The position numbers were made by a program, and so were the translations under genes. This document shows positions 1 through 10,808 of a DNA stretch of 64,000 bases, piece after piece. The first letter of the stretch is position 1. Each line of letters opens with the position of its first letter. This DNA is from Capillidium heterosporum (lineage: Eukaryota > Entomophthoromycota > Entomophthoromycetes > Entomophthorales > Capillidiaceae), in NCBI GenBank assembly GCA_016630905.1, contig WBMQ01000016.1:1-64000 (forward strand), written 5' to 3'. The notes beneath the pieces were generated by a model. That model was not told the DNA's origin. It saw only the letters and a program-made list of their open reading frames with translations, and did not search any database.

Positions 1-815
1 TAGGTGCAGTAGTTCTGTTCATGTTTTCTAAATACTGGTTGAAACTTGTTGAGCTTGAAATTATTTGTAGCTTGGATCCTTTAACTTTTTATATTTAAAG
101 CCTGTTCTAAATTGCAACTTTCAGAAACTGACGGCACAAGTCCCTGATGCAATGTTGAACAAAGCTTAATATAGGAAACTATACTATAGTTTAGAATTCA
201 CAGTACAAATACTATTCGGTATAAAACTTTAACTAGCTTTATATTGGAATACTATTGTAATTAGAACATTTACATTTAGTAAACTATATCGAGAGCAAAG
301 TAAATACCAAATTTAATATTAAGGTTGTACAGAAGATTACTTGAAGCTATTTATAGCTTCCATTTAAATATCGTATATTCAGTTTAAAAGTGTGCTTTAG
401 CTGTACTGAAATTTGCATTACCCTTTGCAACAATAGCAATGTTTCTCTAAGCATTAATAAATTAGCTTTTTAGGCCAAAAGTAGAAAAATTGACACTGCA
501 TATTCAGTCTATATACTAGGAACCCTATAAACTACAACTATTTACCAATAAAGCCGCCCGTCTATACCAATAAACGATCAGTCAATAGATACCTTCCACT
601 ACAGATATCAAGTTTTCAACCAATATAAAATCTAGACAAAATTGAAGATCGAAATTTATAGCCAAAACAAATTAATCAAAATCATCCAAAATTAATTGCT
701 ACCAAATCCAAATTTGAAGATCATTCAATTAACTTGAAATTTTTATTCTACACAACTCAGTTTATAAAACCATAGAACCAAAGAACTAAAGCTCAATTTT
801 TTACTAAAGCCAAAG
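1..815. other. Intergenic, AT-rich 5' flank of the first tyrosinase gene
   Basis: No ORF with protein-like composition was seen. At 343-360 there is a perfect 8-bp inverted repeat, GAAGCTAT / ATAGCTTC, with a 2-nt spacer. The final 100 bases before the tyrosinase ATG are A-rich, as expected of a fungal 5' leader. Confidence 0.6.
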
Positions 816-2097
816 ATGCAAGTCATCATACTATCACTTATCTTAATTTTCACCATTTTGAACTCTATTCAAGGACTCAAGTTTGTACCTCGATGTACGA
901 AACCAGCCCTTAGAAAGGAGATCCGCGAACTAACCAACTTGCAATTCCAACGGTACGTCAATGCCATTAATGCCCTCCACTATAGGAAGGAGCCAGGTAG
1001 GTTGACCAAGTACGAACAGTTTTCCAAACGGCATGTAGAATCATACCCCTACGCCCATGGAAAACCTGCCTTTTTACCCTGGCACCGTAGGTTCTTACGC
1101 GAGTATGAAATTGAATTACAAAAGATTGACCCAAGAATCATTTTACCCTACTGGGACTGGTCTCTTGACTGCGTCAATCCCCATACCTCGCCTATATTCC
1201 TCCCCAAGTACATGGGTGGTAATGGCAACCCAGATCAGGACTGGTGTTTGACTGAAGGTCCATTCGCCAACTGGCACATGGAGTACCCTGAACCACACTG
1301 CCTGAAACGTAGCTTTAGCAACGGGGCGGAGATTGAGAGCTTTTTTAGTCCAGAGCAACTAATGACTGTCTTGAATGAGAAAATATTCTCCTTATTTAGC
1401 AAAAAGTTAGAATTCTACCACGCAGTGCCACACAACAGTATAGGTGCCGCCCCTGGCGACTTTGCCCCGCACCATAGCCCCAACGAGTAAGTTTATGTTA
1501 TTTAATTGAAACTAACATTTGAAAAGCCCGATATTTTTCCTGCATCATGGTTTCATTGACATGCAGTGGTGGCAGTGGCAGCAAAAACATCGAAAATTAG
1601 CTGCTTACGATGGCTTCAAGTACAAAAAGACGGTATCTGGTCGAGACCTGTTGACTCCATTCGGTGTCTCAGCAGCATCCACTTTCGACACATTGCACCC
1701 TTACTATTGCTACAAATACCCCGAGTATCCCAGGCGTATCAATACCTTTGGAGGTACTACTATGGTTCGAACTGGCCATAGTTCCAGGCCACCCAAGTCA
1801 GGCACCAATTTAATCGGTTCAATTTTGGGTAACAAGACAATAGATGAAATTTTAAAAGAGAAAAACTCTCCAGGTGGCTTGTCGAAAAGCTTTAGCGAGG
1901 CTCTACTTCAAGCCAAGGTCAACAACGCTATCAAACCAAAGGCGATCAAAATCAAATTGATAGCTCCACCCTCCGATGCTTGGCTGGAGCAGAATGGATT
2001 CACCAGGGAAGAAGCCGACGAAGAACTCAATAAAGCTAATAAGCTCACCATACTGTTGTCCTCTATTCCTGGCTATGAACCCTTCACTGACTACTAA
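816..2097 (+). CDS. Secreted tyrosinase (type-3 copper oxidase)
   Basis: Two exons, 816..1486 and 1527..2097, encode 413 aa. The 40-nt intron has GTAAGT, a CTAAC branch and AAG. Splicing joins AAC GA|C CCG and restores the copper-B motif NDPIFFLHH. Residues 1-20 form a hydrophobic signal peptide ending near IQG. Copper-A is seen as the histidines of RHVESYPYAHG and FLPWHRRF, followed by the classic LPYWDWSLD. Copper-B begins at the HAVPHNSIG segment. The family o-hydroxylates monophenols and oxidises o-diphenols to quinones (melanin, phenol detoxification, cross-linking). The GGDM that usually follows HNxIG is replaced by a GAAPGDF-like stretch, so the exact substrate class is open. A second tyrosinase lies at 53441-55009 on the opposite strand with a different N-terminal design. 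Confidence 0.93.
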
Positions 2098-3110
2098 AAG
2101 TTTTGGGGATTAGGGTAGCGTTTAGGAGGTTGTGGAGTGTACTTTTCGATGCAATTTGATTTGGATAGCAATAAAGTTTTGAAAGCTAGTTTCTGACAAA
2201 TTTATACTAAGTGAAAATGCGAATAAAAGAGTATACCTTGAAGGTATCCTGTATTACATATAAATACTCCTGGATTTAAAATAGCGTTTCGAACCATCAA
2301 TTTAGATCCAAGCTATAACTTTATTTGATTCCTAAATAGCAAACTTTGCATTTCTTTTATCTTTATCAGCTTATTTACATCTGATTGAGACAATGTATAA
2401 AACCTTAGTATATTTAAGTTTATTAACATTTCATTTGATAGATTACCAATAACTTTATAAGACTAGCTTTTGATAATATCCATATAAAGTTTCTTCAGGA
2501 TAAGTACTATCAATAGCTATTTTGGAATTAAAGGTAAACTCACACTGAATATTCAATCTTTTAGTATTTAAACAATCAAATTAAAGAATTAAGCTCATAA
2601 AGTTGTAAATTTGTCTTGAAAATACATATGTTAATATAAAAGAGAATAGTACATATATACAAGAGATTAAATTTAAAAGATCAGAGAATTCAACAATTCA
2701 ATGAACACACAAGTATAAGCCTGTACCTTCAATAAACAAATATATACTGGATGATAAAAGACCCTAAAAAGCTAGCTATCCATATCTTCAGCTTTCTATT
2801 TAGGAAGTTGGACATTTATATAGGTTTTCAGGAAAATCAAATAGTTTGAGAGTGTTACTCTGAAGCTTGAAAATATACCAAAGAAATCCTGTCGCATAAT
2901 GGACAAGGTAACTGCTTACCAAGCAGTAGCTCTCAATTTTGATCCTCGGCAGGACTATACTCTTTGCCTCCTGGCACAGCACTGCTTTTTGATTCGACAT
3001 CGGCAACTGCTAAACGCTTTCAAGCTGGGAATTTCCAAATTTTGGATTGCTTAGCTACAATTCCAATTCAAAAAGCTAAACTTTTTTACAACCACTACCA
3101 AGTTCGCAAG
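2098..3110. other. Intergenic, with a tRNA-like remnant near 2887-2956
   Basis: The stretch is AT-rich with no convincing ORF. A short AUG-initiated frame at 2964-3170 overlaps the IBA57 first exon in the same phase, but its upstream part has no support. The tRNA-like segment is listed separately. Confidence 0.5.
2887..2956 (+). pseudogene. Degenerate tRNA-like sequence
   Basis: A 7-8 bp acceptor-like pair (TCCTGTC with GGCAGGA) brackets the segment. A perfect anticodon stem, ACTGC/GCAGT, holds a 7-nt loop TTACCAA. A D-loop-like TAATGGACAAGG and a T-loop-like TTTTGATCC are also present. However, the T stem does not pair and the D stem is weak. The anticodon would read ACC (Gly), which nuclear genomes normally do not use. 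It looks like a decayed tRNA or tRNA-derived repeat rather than a working gene. Confidence 0.35.
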
Positions 3111-4355
3111 ATGAGGATACTAACTGGACTTATCAATTTAAAGTACTGCACTTATATTTACACCGACTAAACTATTTTCCAAGGTTCGCTCCAAAAGGTA
3201 CACCTTTCGCTTATCAATTTGCAAAGCGATTTTCAATAGAAAGCTTTACAGTTAAAGGCAAGGAAACCCAGATTTTCGATATAACTTCCGATAGAACATT
3301 GCTCAAGATCAGTGGGGAAGATAGAATCGACTTTTTAAATGGGTTGACAACGAATAAGATAACAGAACTAAATGAAAGGGATGAAGAAAACAACTTTTTA
3401 AAGGATGGGATGTATACCGCTTTTCTTACTCCCCAGGTAAAAAAATCTGTATGTAACGCTAAACATTTTAGGGAAGAGTTTATTTCGAAGGTTTTATATA
3501 CAACGGAATTAAGGATGAAGAATCAGTTATACTCGAACTCAACAAAAACTACCGCGACATAGCTTTAAACCACCTCAACAAGTACATGTTGCTTTCAAAC
3601 GTCGAAATTTCGGATGTCACAAATGAATTCAAGCTGTTGTGCATTTCTGGGAAATCTTCTTTAGAAAGTATTTCGCCCAGTGATACCAGTTGCTTGAAAA
3701 AGCAGCACCTGGATTCTTTAAGTGCTACATTCGGTTGTTTCGATAGCAGACTTGCAACGGAATTGGGAATACGAGCTATTCTACCCAAGGAAGATATAGG
3801 TAACTTTAAACCCATGTGTTTATTTTGATAAAGGTATTAGGAAAATACGAAAGCAACAATCAAATATTATCTTCAGAAGACTATTTTCGAAAGCTGGCAG
3901 CATTAGGCATCGCCGAGATGGATAAGGGTATAGTATCTACTCAAAGTTTACCTATGGAATCCAACCTCGAGCTACTCAACGGAATCCACTTTAGAAAAGG
4001 GTGCTACATAGGGCAGGAGCTTACAATAAGAACCCATCACAAAGGCGTCATTCGTAAGCGTATTCTCCCTTTCAAATTGGCAGGTGAATTGATACCGGAT
4101 AAGCTAAAGGCCAAGTTGAACGGTGCAGATATCTACCTACCTGTCGACGAAACCAAGAAAGGAGGTAAAAGGAAGCCTATTGGAAAATTGGTGTACTTGA
4201 CCAATGGATCGGGGCTTGGTTTGTTCCGACTAGAGATTTTGGAGCTTTCCGATGGAAGTCCCATTAAGGTAGAAGCCATTGTATCTGATGGCGAGTCCGA
4301 TTGTTCTTTTGATCTACAGCTAATTGTTGAAAAACCTACGTGGATTAAAGTCTAA
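3111..4355 (+). CDS. IBA57: Mitochondrial Fe-S assembly factor IBA57 (CAF17)
   Basis: Four exons, 3111..3142, 3184..3436, 3472..3799 and 3841..4355, give 375 aa. Introns are 41, 35 and 41 nt and all keep frame. The N-terminus (MRILTGLIN...) is short, basic and hydrophobic, as expected of a mitochondrial presequence. The body shows the folate-binding aminomethyltransferase-like fold: [15 protein letters not shown] near the start and the family signature [13 protein letters not shown] followed by [10 protein letters not shown]57 works with ISCA1/ISCA2 to deliver 4Fe-4S clusters to aconitase and lipoate synthase. The initiator ATG at 3111 is preferred because splicing of the first intron joins it in phase to the conserved domain. 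The third intron could alternatively end a few bases earlier, but only the 3840 acceptor keeps frame. Confidence 0.92.
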
Positions 4356-5053
4356 TGCTTTGGTTTTCAAGCACCTTTTAATGTGCTTGTGCTGTGTATC
4401 TTTGATATTGGGAAAGTTGTTTCCATTCAATTTTCACCACTGACAATGGTTTTACTACTGAATACTTTAGTAAACTTTAAACCTTGCAAGTGATGGGTTT
4501 ATCATATTGAGTTTGATATGGCAATGGACAGGTGATTATACAATATTCTTACCGGTATTTTAGTATAGCTTTGACTGTAGATGTCGTTTTTTATATCATG
4601 ATAATAATCTCTACATAGCTCTTTGGATAATTTATTATCATCAATAACCAACGTGTTTAAAATAATATACAACACTTCATTGTGCTTTTTTCATACTCAA
4701 ACTCTTCACCAGCACCTTTTCAAGTTCAATATTAAATTTGATAAATAGCAGTGTTCTTTATTGAAAAAACATTTGTTTTAGAAAAGGTGCTATTTGATTT
4801 TCTAAATCTTCATCTTTAAACAGATAGTTACCTTTCAAACTAAACAAAATATATTTCTTCCAAACAAAACTAGTTCTCCATTTTAGTCTCTAGGTCGCTC
4901 ACTCAATCTTCCGTTTAGTATACAATTCTAAATCCAAATTTTACACTGCATTTCATCAAACTTTGCAATTTTCGGGAACCTAGTTTGATTGGCTAGCCTA
5001 AACACCAAAAAGATTTTGGACCGAATCTCCATCTCAACTTTTTTGGAAGCAAG
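4356..5053. other. Intergenic between IBA57 and SDA1
   Basis: AT-rich spacer holding the IBA57 3' region and the SDA1 promoter. The last 100 bases before the SDA1 ATG are pyrimidine-rich. Nothing else was recognised. Confidence 0.5.
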
Positions 5054-7702
5054 ATGGGACGAAGAAACAGAACTATACTTTTGGGGAACAACCTCCCCCA
5101 GCTACAGAACCTCATCAAGCGCGACAGTCAAAGTTACGAGGAGGAGTTTCTGCAACAGTACCGACACTTTGAAAGTAAGTTGACTATATTTGAGTTGGAC
5201 CCAAGTGGAGCTGGAGCTCAGGACAACCAATCGACCCCCAACAACGAACACAAAGAACTAGGGGATATAATTTTGTTTTTAGCTCAGGTAGTCAAGCTGT
5301 ACCCCGAACATTCAAAGAGTTTCCCCAACACTCTGATTGAATTGCTTCAAAAGTATGGTACAGTTGTTTCCTTTGACTTGAGAAAGTCCATGGTCCAAGC
5401 CTTGATCTTATTAAAGAATAAGGGCGTCGTAGATAGTATAAAGTAGTTTTTAATTTGTATGTTTACTAACGTTCTTTCTATATAGACTCCTAACTTTGTT
5501 CTTCGACCTTTTTAAGTGTTCCGACAAGGTAGTTAGAGAACTTATTTACTCCTTCATTATCAACGATATAAAAGACGCCAATGCCAAAAATAAGGACAAC
5601 AAGCTGAACAAGACGTTACAAAATTTTTTGTACAGTATATTGCAAGCCGGTAACAATACTGCCAATAACGCTGGAGGAAGTAATGAAACTGCCATTGCCG
5701 CCAAAAAGTCTCTTCAAGTATGTATCGAATTGTATCGTAAAAACGTTTGGTAAGTTGCATTGTTATTATCAAAGGTCAGTTTTATTTATATGAGATAGGA
5801 ACGATGCCAAGACAGTCAATGTTATTGCTGAAGCTTGCTTGTCGCCACTAACAAAGATTGTTGTAACTGCTGTACACTTTTTCCTTGGTGCCAATGAAGA
5901 AGATGATGACTCGGATGATGAGGTAGCACTATATTTGTATGCAAGCTTATTTAACTTTTTATTAGCTACCGGATCTCAAACAGCTTAACCACCAGTCGCA
6001 GATTAATAAAAAGACAAAGTCCAGATCAAGAAAGAGAGAAAAGGCTATTTCCAATATCAAAAAGGTAAGCTCAGTACATATAGTTAAACTAATTCAATTG
6101 TTAAAAGAGGGAGCGAAAATCGAAAAATGCCGAAGTATTCAACTTTTCCGCTTTACATTTGATCCACGATCCTCAAGGTTAGCACACTTTACATCCTCAT
6201 CTAATAATGTTTAGGCTTTAGCGAAAAGCTATACTCGAGGTTACATAAGAACTCATCCTCCAGCCCCGATACATTCGAAGTTAAACTTTTGATAATGAAA
6301 TTGATTGCCCGAGTTGTTGGTGTCCACAAGCTACTGTTACTTGGATTCTATCCCTATCTCCTGAAATACCTTCAGCCTCACCAAAGAGATGTCACCCAGA
6401 TTTTAGCTCTCACCGCGCAAGCTTGCCACGAGTTAGTTCCTCCTGATGCCTTAGAATCAATTATAAAGGCTATTGCTGATAATTTTGTCAACGATACGAT
6501 GGCCAACGAAGTGATGTCTGCCGGGTATTTACATTTGCTATTTACATACTTACCTTTCAAAGGTTAAACTCGATCCGTGAGATATGTACTAGAGCCCCAC
6601 TCGCTATGAACGAAACCTTGTTACAAGATCTTACCGAGTACAAATCGAACCGAGATAAATCAGTTTCTATGGCCTCGAGATCGATCATCCAGCTGTTTAG
6701 AGAAATCAACCCCAGTCTCCTCAAGAAGAAGGATAGAGGAAAGGATGCCATCCAAAAGAAGATCTCTGGTAGCGAAGCCAAGCCTCTTCAATATGGACAA
6801 GTTTTGGCAACCGATGCTATATCCGGCACCGAATACCTTGACGATTCCAATAGTTCGGATTCTGAGATCCCCGATCTCGTAGATGCGGATATTTCTGGAT
6901 CCGGTTTGGAAGACGAAGATGTAGAGGAGGAGGACGTAGAGAACTCGGATATTGAAGAAGGTAAAGCTAATTTTCTATATTTTTATTAACTTTAAAAGAT
7001 GACGACGAAGCCGAAGATCTGGAAGATGATGATGGTGAAGATGATGAAACTTGCGTTGACGAATCTGAAGAAGCTAATCAGCTCAAAAAGTCCAAGAAAT
7101 CTTCGAAACCTAGAGTTGAATCTCTAAGAGTAAGAAGCCTTTGATATAAAGTCTAACGCTATGTAATTTAGATTCTTTCTGATGAGGACTTCAAAAAGAT
7201 CAAGAGACGTCAAAGAGCTGCCGCTTTGGATCAGGAGTTGGGTATTTCCAACTCAAAGAAACGTAGTGCATCTAAGGATAGGTATAAATGCATTTATTAT
7301 ATTCAGCTCTGACTTTGGTTTGATTATAGCGATAGTGAAAGTGAGGCTTCGGATGAAGAAAAAGGAGATCCCGAGATCGTCGATGAATCAGCTATTACCA
7401 GGTATCGTAAGAAGGCTAAGCAGGATTACCAGCAGCGTATGGATTCCATTCAATCGGGGAGAGAAGGTAGAGCCAAGTTTGGGTCCAACTTCTCAAAGAA
7501 AACTGAAAAGCACTCGACCACCAACAACCAAAAGAAACGTAACAAGAGTTTCCTCATGTTGTCCCATAAAAAGTCGGTTATGCTCAAGTCCAAAATGTCG
7601 CTGCGTGATAAACAGGTACAGTTTTTTGGTATAAATTACTAATGCTTTGCCTAGCTTCAACTTAGAGCTCGAATTGAAAAGCAAAAGAAGCGCAAGCACT
7701 AA
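5054..7702 (+). CDS. SDA1: SDA1 homologue, 60S ribosome biogenesis factor
   Basis: Eleven exons encode 742 aa: 5054..5442, 5486..5749, 5799..5922, 5966..6064, 6108..6177, 6215..6524, 6563..6960, 6999..7129, 7172..7281, 7330..7615 and 7655..7702. Every junction keeps frame. Introns are 37-49 nt. The N-terminus, with [12 protein letters not shown] then [12 protein letters not shown], is the hallmark of the family. [16 protein letters not shown] and [16 protein letters not shown] are further conserved blocks. After residue about 480 comes a strongly acidic run (D/E-rich, 6830-7060), followed by a basic C-terminus ending KQKKRKH, suited to nucleolar targeting. Known role: nuclear export and maturation of pre-60S particles, with an actin-related phenotype in yeast. 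Length is close to the yeast protein. Confidence 0.95.
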
Positions 7703-8545
7703 GTGTACGTGCAGCTGTTCGCCACCAAGTTTCCTTTTCCAACTTATAGACTTTAAGTTTTACCGATTTACATCTAATGAATATTCGTTTAACTATTTGA
7801 CCTTACTTGTATCTATTGTATGTGTTTTTGTTTGAAAATATCCACTTATTACCACGTACAATTAAATATTCAAATCACCTTTACCACCAGAAAGTCAAAT
7901 GAACCCTGTAATTCTAAACTGCCATTCATTATACACCATATTTTTGGTTATATCCATTTTCCAATAGTTTAAAAACTGGATTCAAATCCTTTGTACTCAA
8001 AGTTTTAGTTGATGGGATTCCCTCTCCTTCAAAATACATTACACAGATCTTCATTTTGAAGATGACTTTCACCTGATTTGGAATACAGTTTCAAAGGAAC
8101 TGCTTCAGTTTTTTAGTCTGTTATATTAGAGTCATTGACTCTAAGCTTGGAACTAGCGGCTTCGGATTAAATTCAGCTGAACTCTACTGATGGATCTATA
8201 AACCATCAGTAAGTTTCAAATAAGCCTCTTTAGATATATATATAATAGCGTATAATTGAAACTACATAAATAAACTTATATATCATGATAAACCCTTAAA
8301 AAGATGTTCAAAATACAAACGGAATTATAGTTTACAAAAGAACCTTCCAATACTGAATATATAGTTTACCATAAAAGGCATTTATCAAATGTATTAGTAT
8401 ACTCCCAAAATTTCAAATAAAATGGATCGCTAATAAAAGGGTCAAACGCAGCAAGTTTATTGATCCAAATCTATTTATCCGCACATTTCGAGTTTCAGAA
8501 TTTCCATCTTACCAACTTCCAACTTGCAGTTCCAGTTCCAACACT
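7703..8545. other. Intergenic between SDA1 and the rhomboid gene
   Basis: AT-rich, no gene seen. A perfect 9-bp inverted repeat (TACTGATGG / CCATCAGTA, 9-nt loop) lies at 8185-8211. Confidence 0.5.
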
Positions 8546-9950
8546 ATGTCGCGGGCTTTTGAAGATAGCAGCTCGTTCCCAATGCAGAATCGCAACCAAA
8601 ACCAGTACCAAAACCAATACCAAAATCAAAACTATCAGCAGGACTACTACCCTCACCAGCAACAAGCCAATTTTGGGGCTACTTACGAGGAGGTACTCCA
8701 CCCAAACCAAAACATGAACTACAACAATCAAGCTTACCAGTATGGAAACCAAAACAGCAATGGCCCTACTAACCCTAATTCAAGCCAACATTCGTCAACT
8801 TTGAACAACAATCGCATGCATAGCGGAGTTCCTTTGTTAACAATTCAACCAGCAACTACACCAGTTGGCAGTCGCAATGTGTACCGACCTTTCTTCATCT
8901 ACATACTGACATTGGCTCAAGTAGCCGTCTTTTGCTTCCAGCTGTACAACAACTATTCTTTAACTGGCAGTGTAATTCAGACCCAACCTTTCAACTTTTT
9001 AATTGGACCTACTCCAGAGGTAATTCTTGCATTCATTCCTTTATTACTTCATAGCGAATTTAACTAATTTAACTATTTATTAGGTTTTAATTAACCAAGG
9101 TGGTAGGTTCGTCCCTTGTATGAAGGTAACTCCAATACTTAACCAGCCTTTACGGTGCCCAGCCGCCTCCAACAATCCACAAGGTGGTACGGCAACTTTC
9201 AACGCTTCACTGCCAGCAACTTGTAAGCTTAATGATGTCTGTGGGTTCGGCGGATTTAGTGGCTCTAGCAACAACGTTCCCGACCAGTGGTTTAGATTTA
9301 TTCTGCCTATATTCTTACACGGTGGAGCTCTACATATCCTTTTCAACCTGTTGGCACAACTTTCCATCGGGGTACATTTGGAACGAGTCTATGGGGCTCA
9401 CCGTATACTTTTCATTTATTTTGCAGCTGGTATTGGTGGCTTTATCTTGGGTGCCAATTTAGCTCCCCTTCGAATCAGTAAGTATATTGCTAGCAAACCC
9501 ATTGACAATTTTTAGATTCGGTTGGTGCTTCAGGAGCCATATTCGGGTTGATCGCTTGTGATTTGGTAGACCTTTTACTGAACTGGAAATCGATGCTCAA
9601 TCCGTGGTGCGAGCTCTTTAAAGTTCTATTTGGGATAATTATCACTTTCGCCTATTGGTCTCATCCCAATCGTCGACAACTTTAGCCACATCGGTGGATT
9701 TGTGTTTGGATTGTTGATGAGTGGCGTCGTTTTGCCCACAGTTAAACCCTCAAGTTACGGGCAGAAGCGTAAGGTGACCAAAGGATTCCTTTTTATAATC
9801 GCAGGCGTCAGCTTAGTTTTGTTGATACTGGCCTTTTACTTTGGCATTCACGGGTTTTACTATGAAAATTGGTCTGCAAACTGTCCTTCGTGCAAGTACC
9901 TAAACTGTATTCCCGTGGGAGGTCTCTGTGATGCTTATTCTGCTAGCTAA
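8546..9950 (+). CDS. Rhomboid intramembrane serine protease with one apparent frameshift
   Basis: Three exons, 8546..9019, 9084..9477 and 9516..9950, with 64- and 38-nt introns. Residues 1-115 are a low-complexity N/Q/Y-rich cytosolic tail. Hydrophobic segments then follow. The membrane domain carries LHGGALHILFNLLAQ, the nucleophile motif GASGAIFG (catalytic Ser) and the downstream histidine in SHIGGFVFG. The C-terminus has a Cys-rich tail (NCPSCKYLNC). Rhomboids cleave transmembrane segments within the bilayer. The reading frame breaks near 9651-9654: TTC GCC TAT leaves the conserved IGLIPIVDNF segment one base out of frame. Dropping one base gives 433 aa. No GT..AG intron repairs it. It is either a sequence error or a real +1 shift. 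Confidence 0.87.
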
Positions 9951-10808
9951 TATAATGTATCCTAATTAATATAATGTAATTAAAAATATAAATAATATCT
10001 TGATATAGTCCTATTTAATGTAGTGAATACTATTCATTTTATTTTCATTTTTAGCCCAAGCTAATACAGATTCTCATCCTAAGCGTCTTAGTTGTAAAAT
10101 ACACTTATTTAACTCCAACTATATACTTTTATTTATAAGTCAAGAGAAAAAAACTTGAAAATTAGCCAAACTCAGGATAGAGTTTCGCCAAAGTACCTCC
10201 AACTGATCTTTAAACTAAAGTATATTATAATGCATTATACTTTATCATCTAAAAATACTATGTTATTGATATAAATGTACGAAGGACTTTTGTACTACAA
10301 ATCCACAAAGAGGATCCAAATGTATGTAAATAAAAACAAAGTCTGAATGGTGAGAGCATATACTCTTGAATCGATAGGATCCTGTTGAGGGATCGTATGA
10401 CTCCATTAAATAATACAAATGTTAGTTTCGTTTCAGACTTAGAATAAAAGTCCTTTATGCGGCTATATAAAGTTTGTTGTTTAGAGTTGAAGCAAGATGG
10501 ATTTTAGAGATGATATAGGAACTTTTATATATTTTTGTACAAATATTTGACAACCTATTTACTAATTCTAGGCATTTATATAAAACAAGATCTCAGTTCT
10601 TTAAGAAAGCTTCATTACATACCTTTACAAGCAATTTATAAAACAAAGTATCTATATCCAACTAAAGATAAAATTTTAATAAAACTAGCTATAGAATTAA
10701 TCACAATTATATTTAAAAAGCCAAGGTCCACTATCCAACGGCTACCTACTAAGAACTTAATACAGCGTATACCCTTTTGACTATAGGAACATTTCTAAAA
10801 AGCCTCAA
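9951..10808. other. Intergenic, AT-rich
   Basis: Contains an 81-codon K/I/L/Y-rich frame at 10535-10780 that looks like chance AT-rich sequence. No supported gene. Confidence 0.5.

Noticed and set aside
2860-2960. A functional tRNA on either strand
   Set aside because: The T stem fails to pair on the plus strand and the D arm fails on the minus strand. The anticodon would be unusual.
10535-10780. 81-codon plus-strand frame in AT-rich spacer
   Set aside because: Composition is I, L, Y and K only, as expected of chance AT-rich DNA. No start context or motif.
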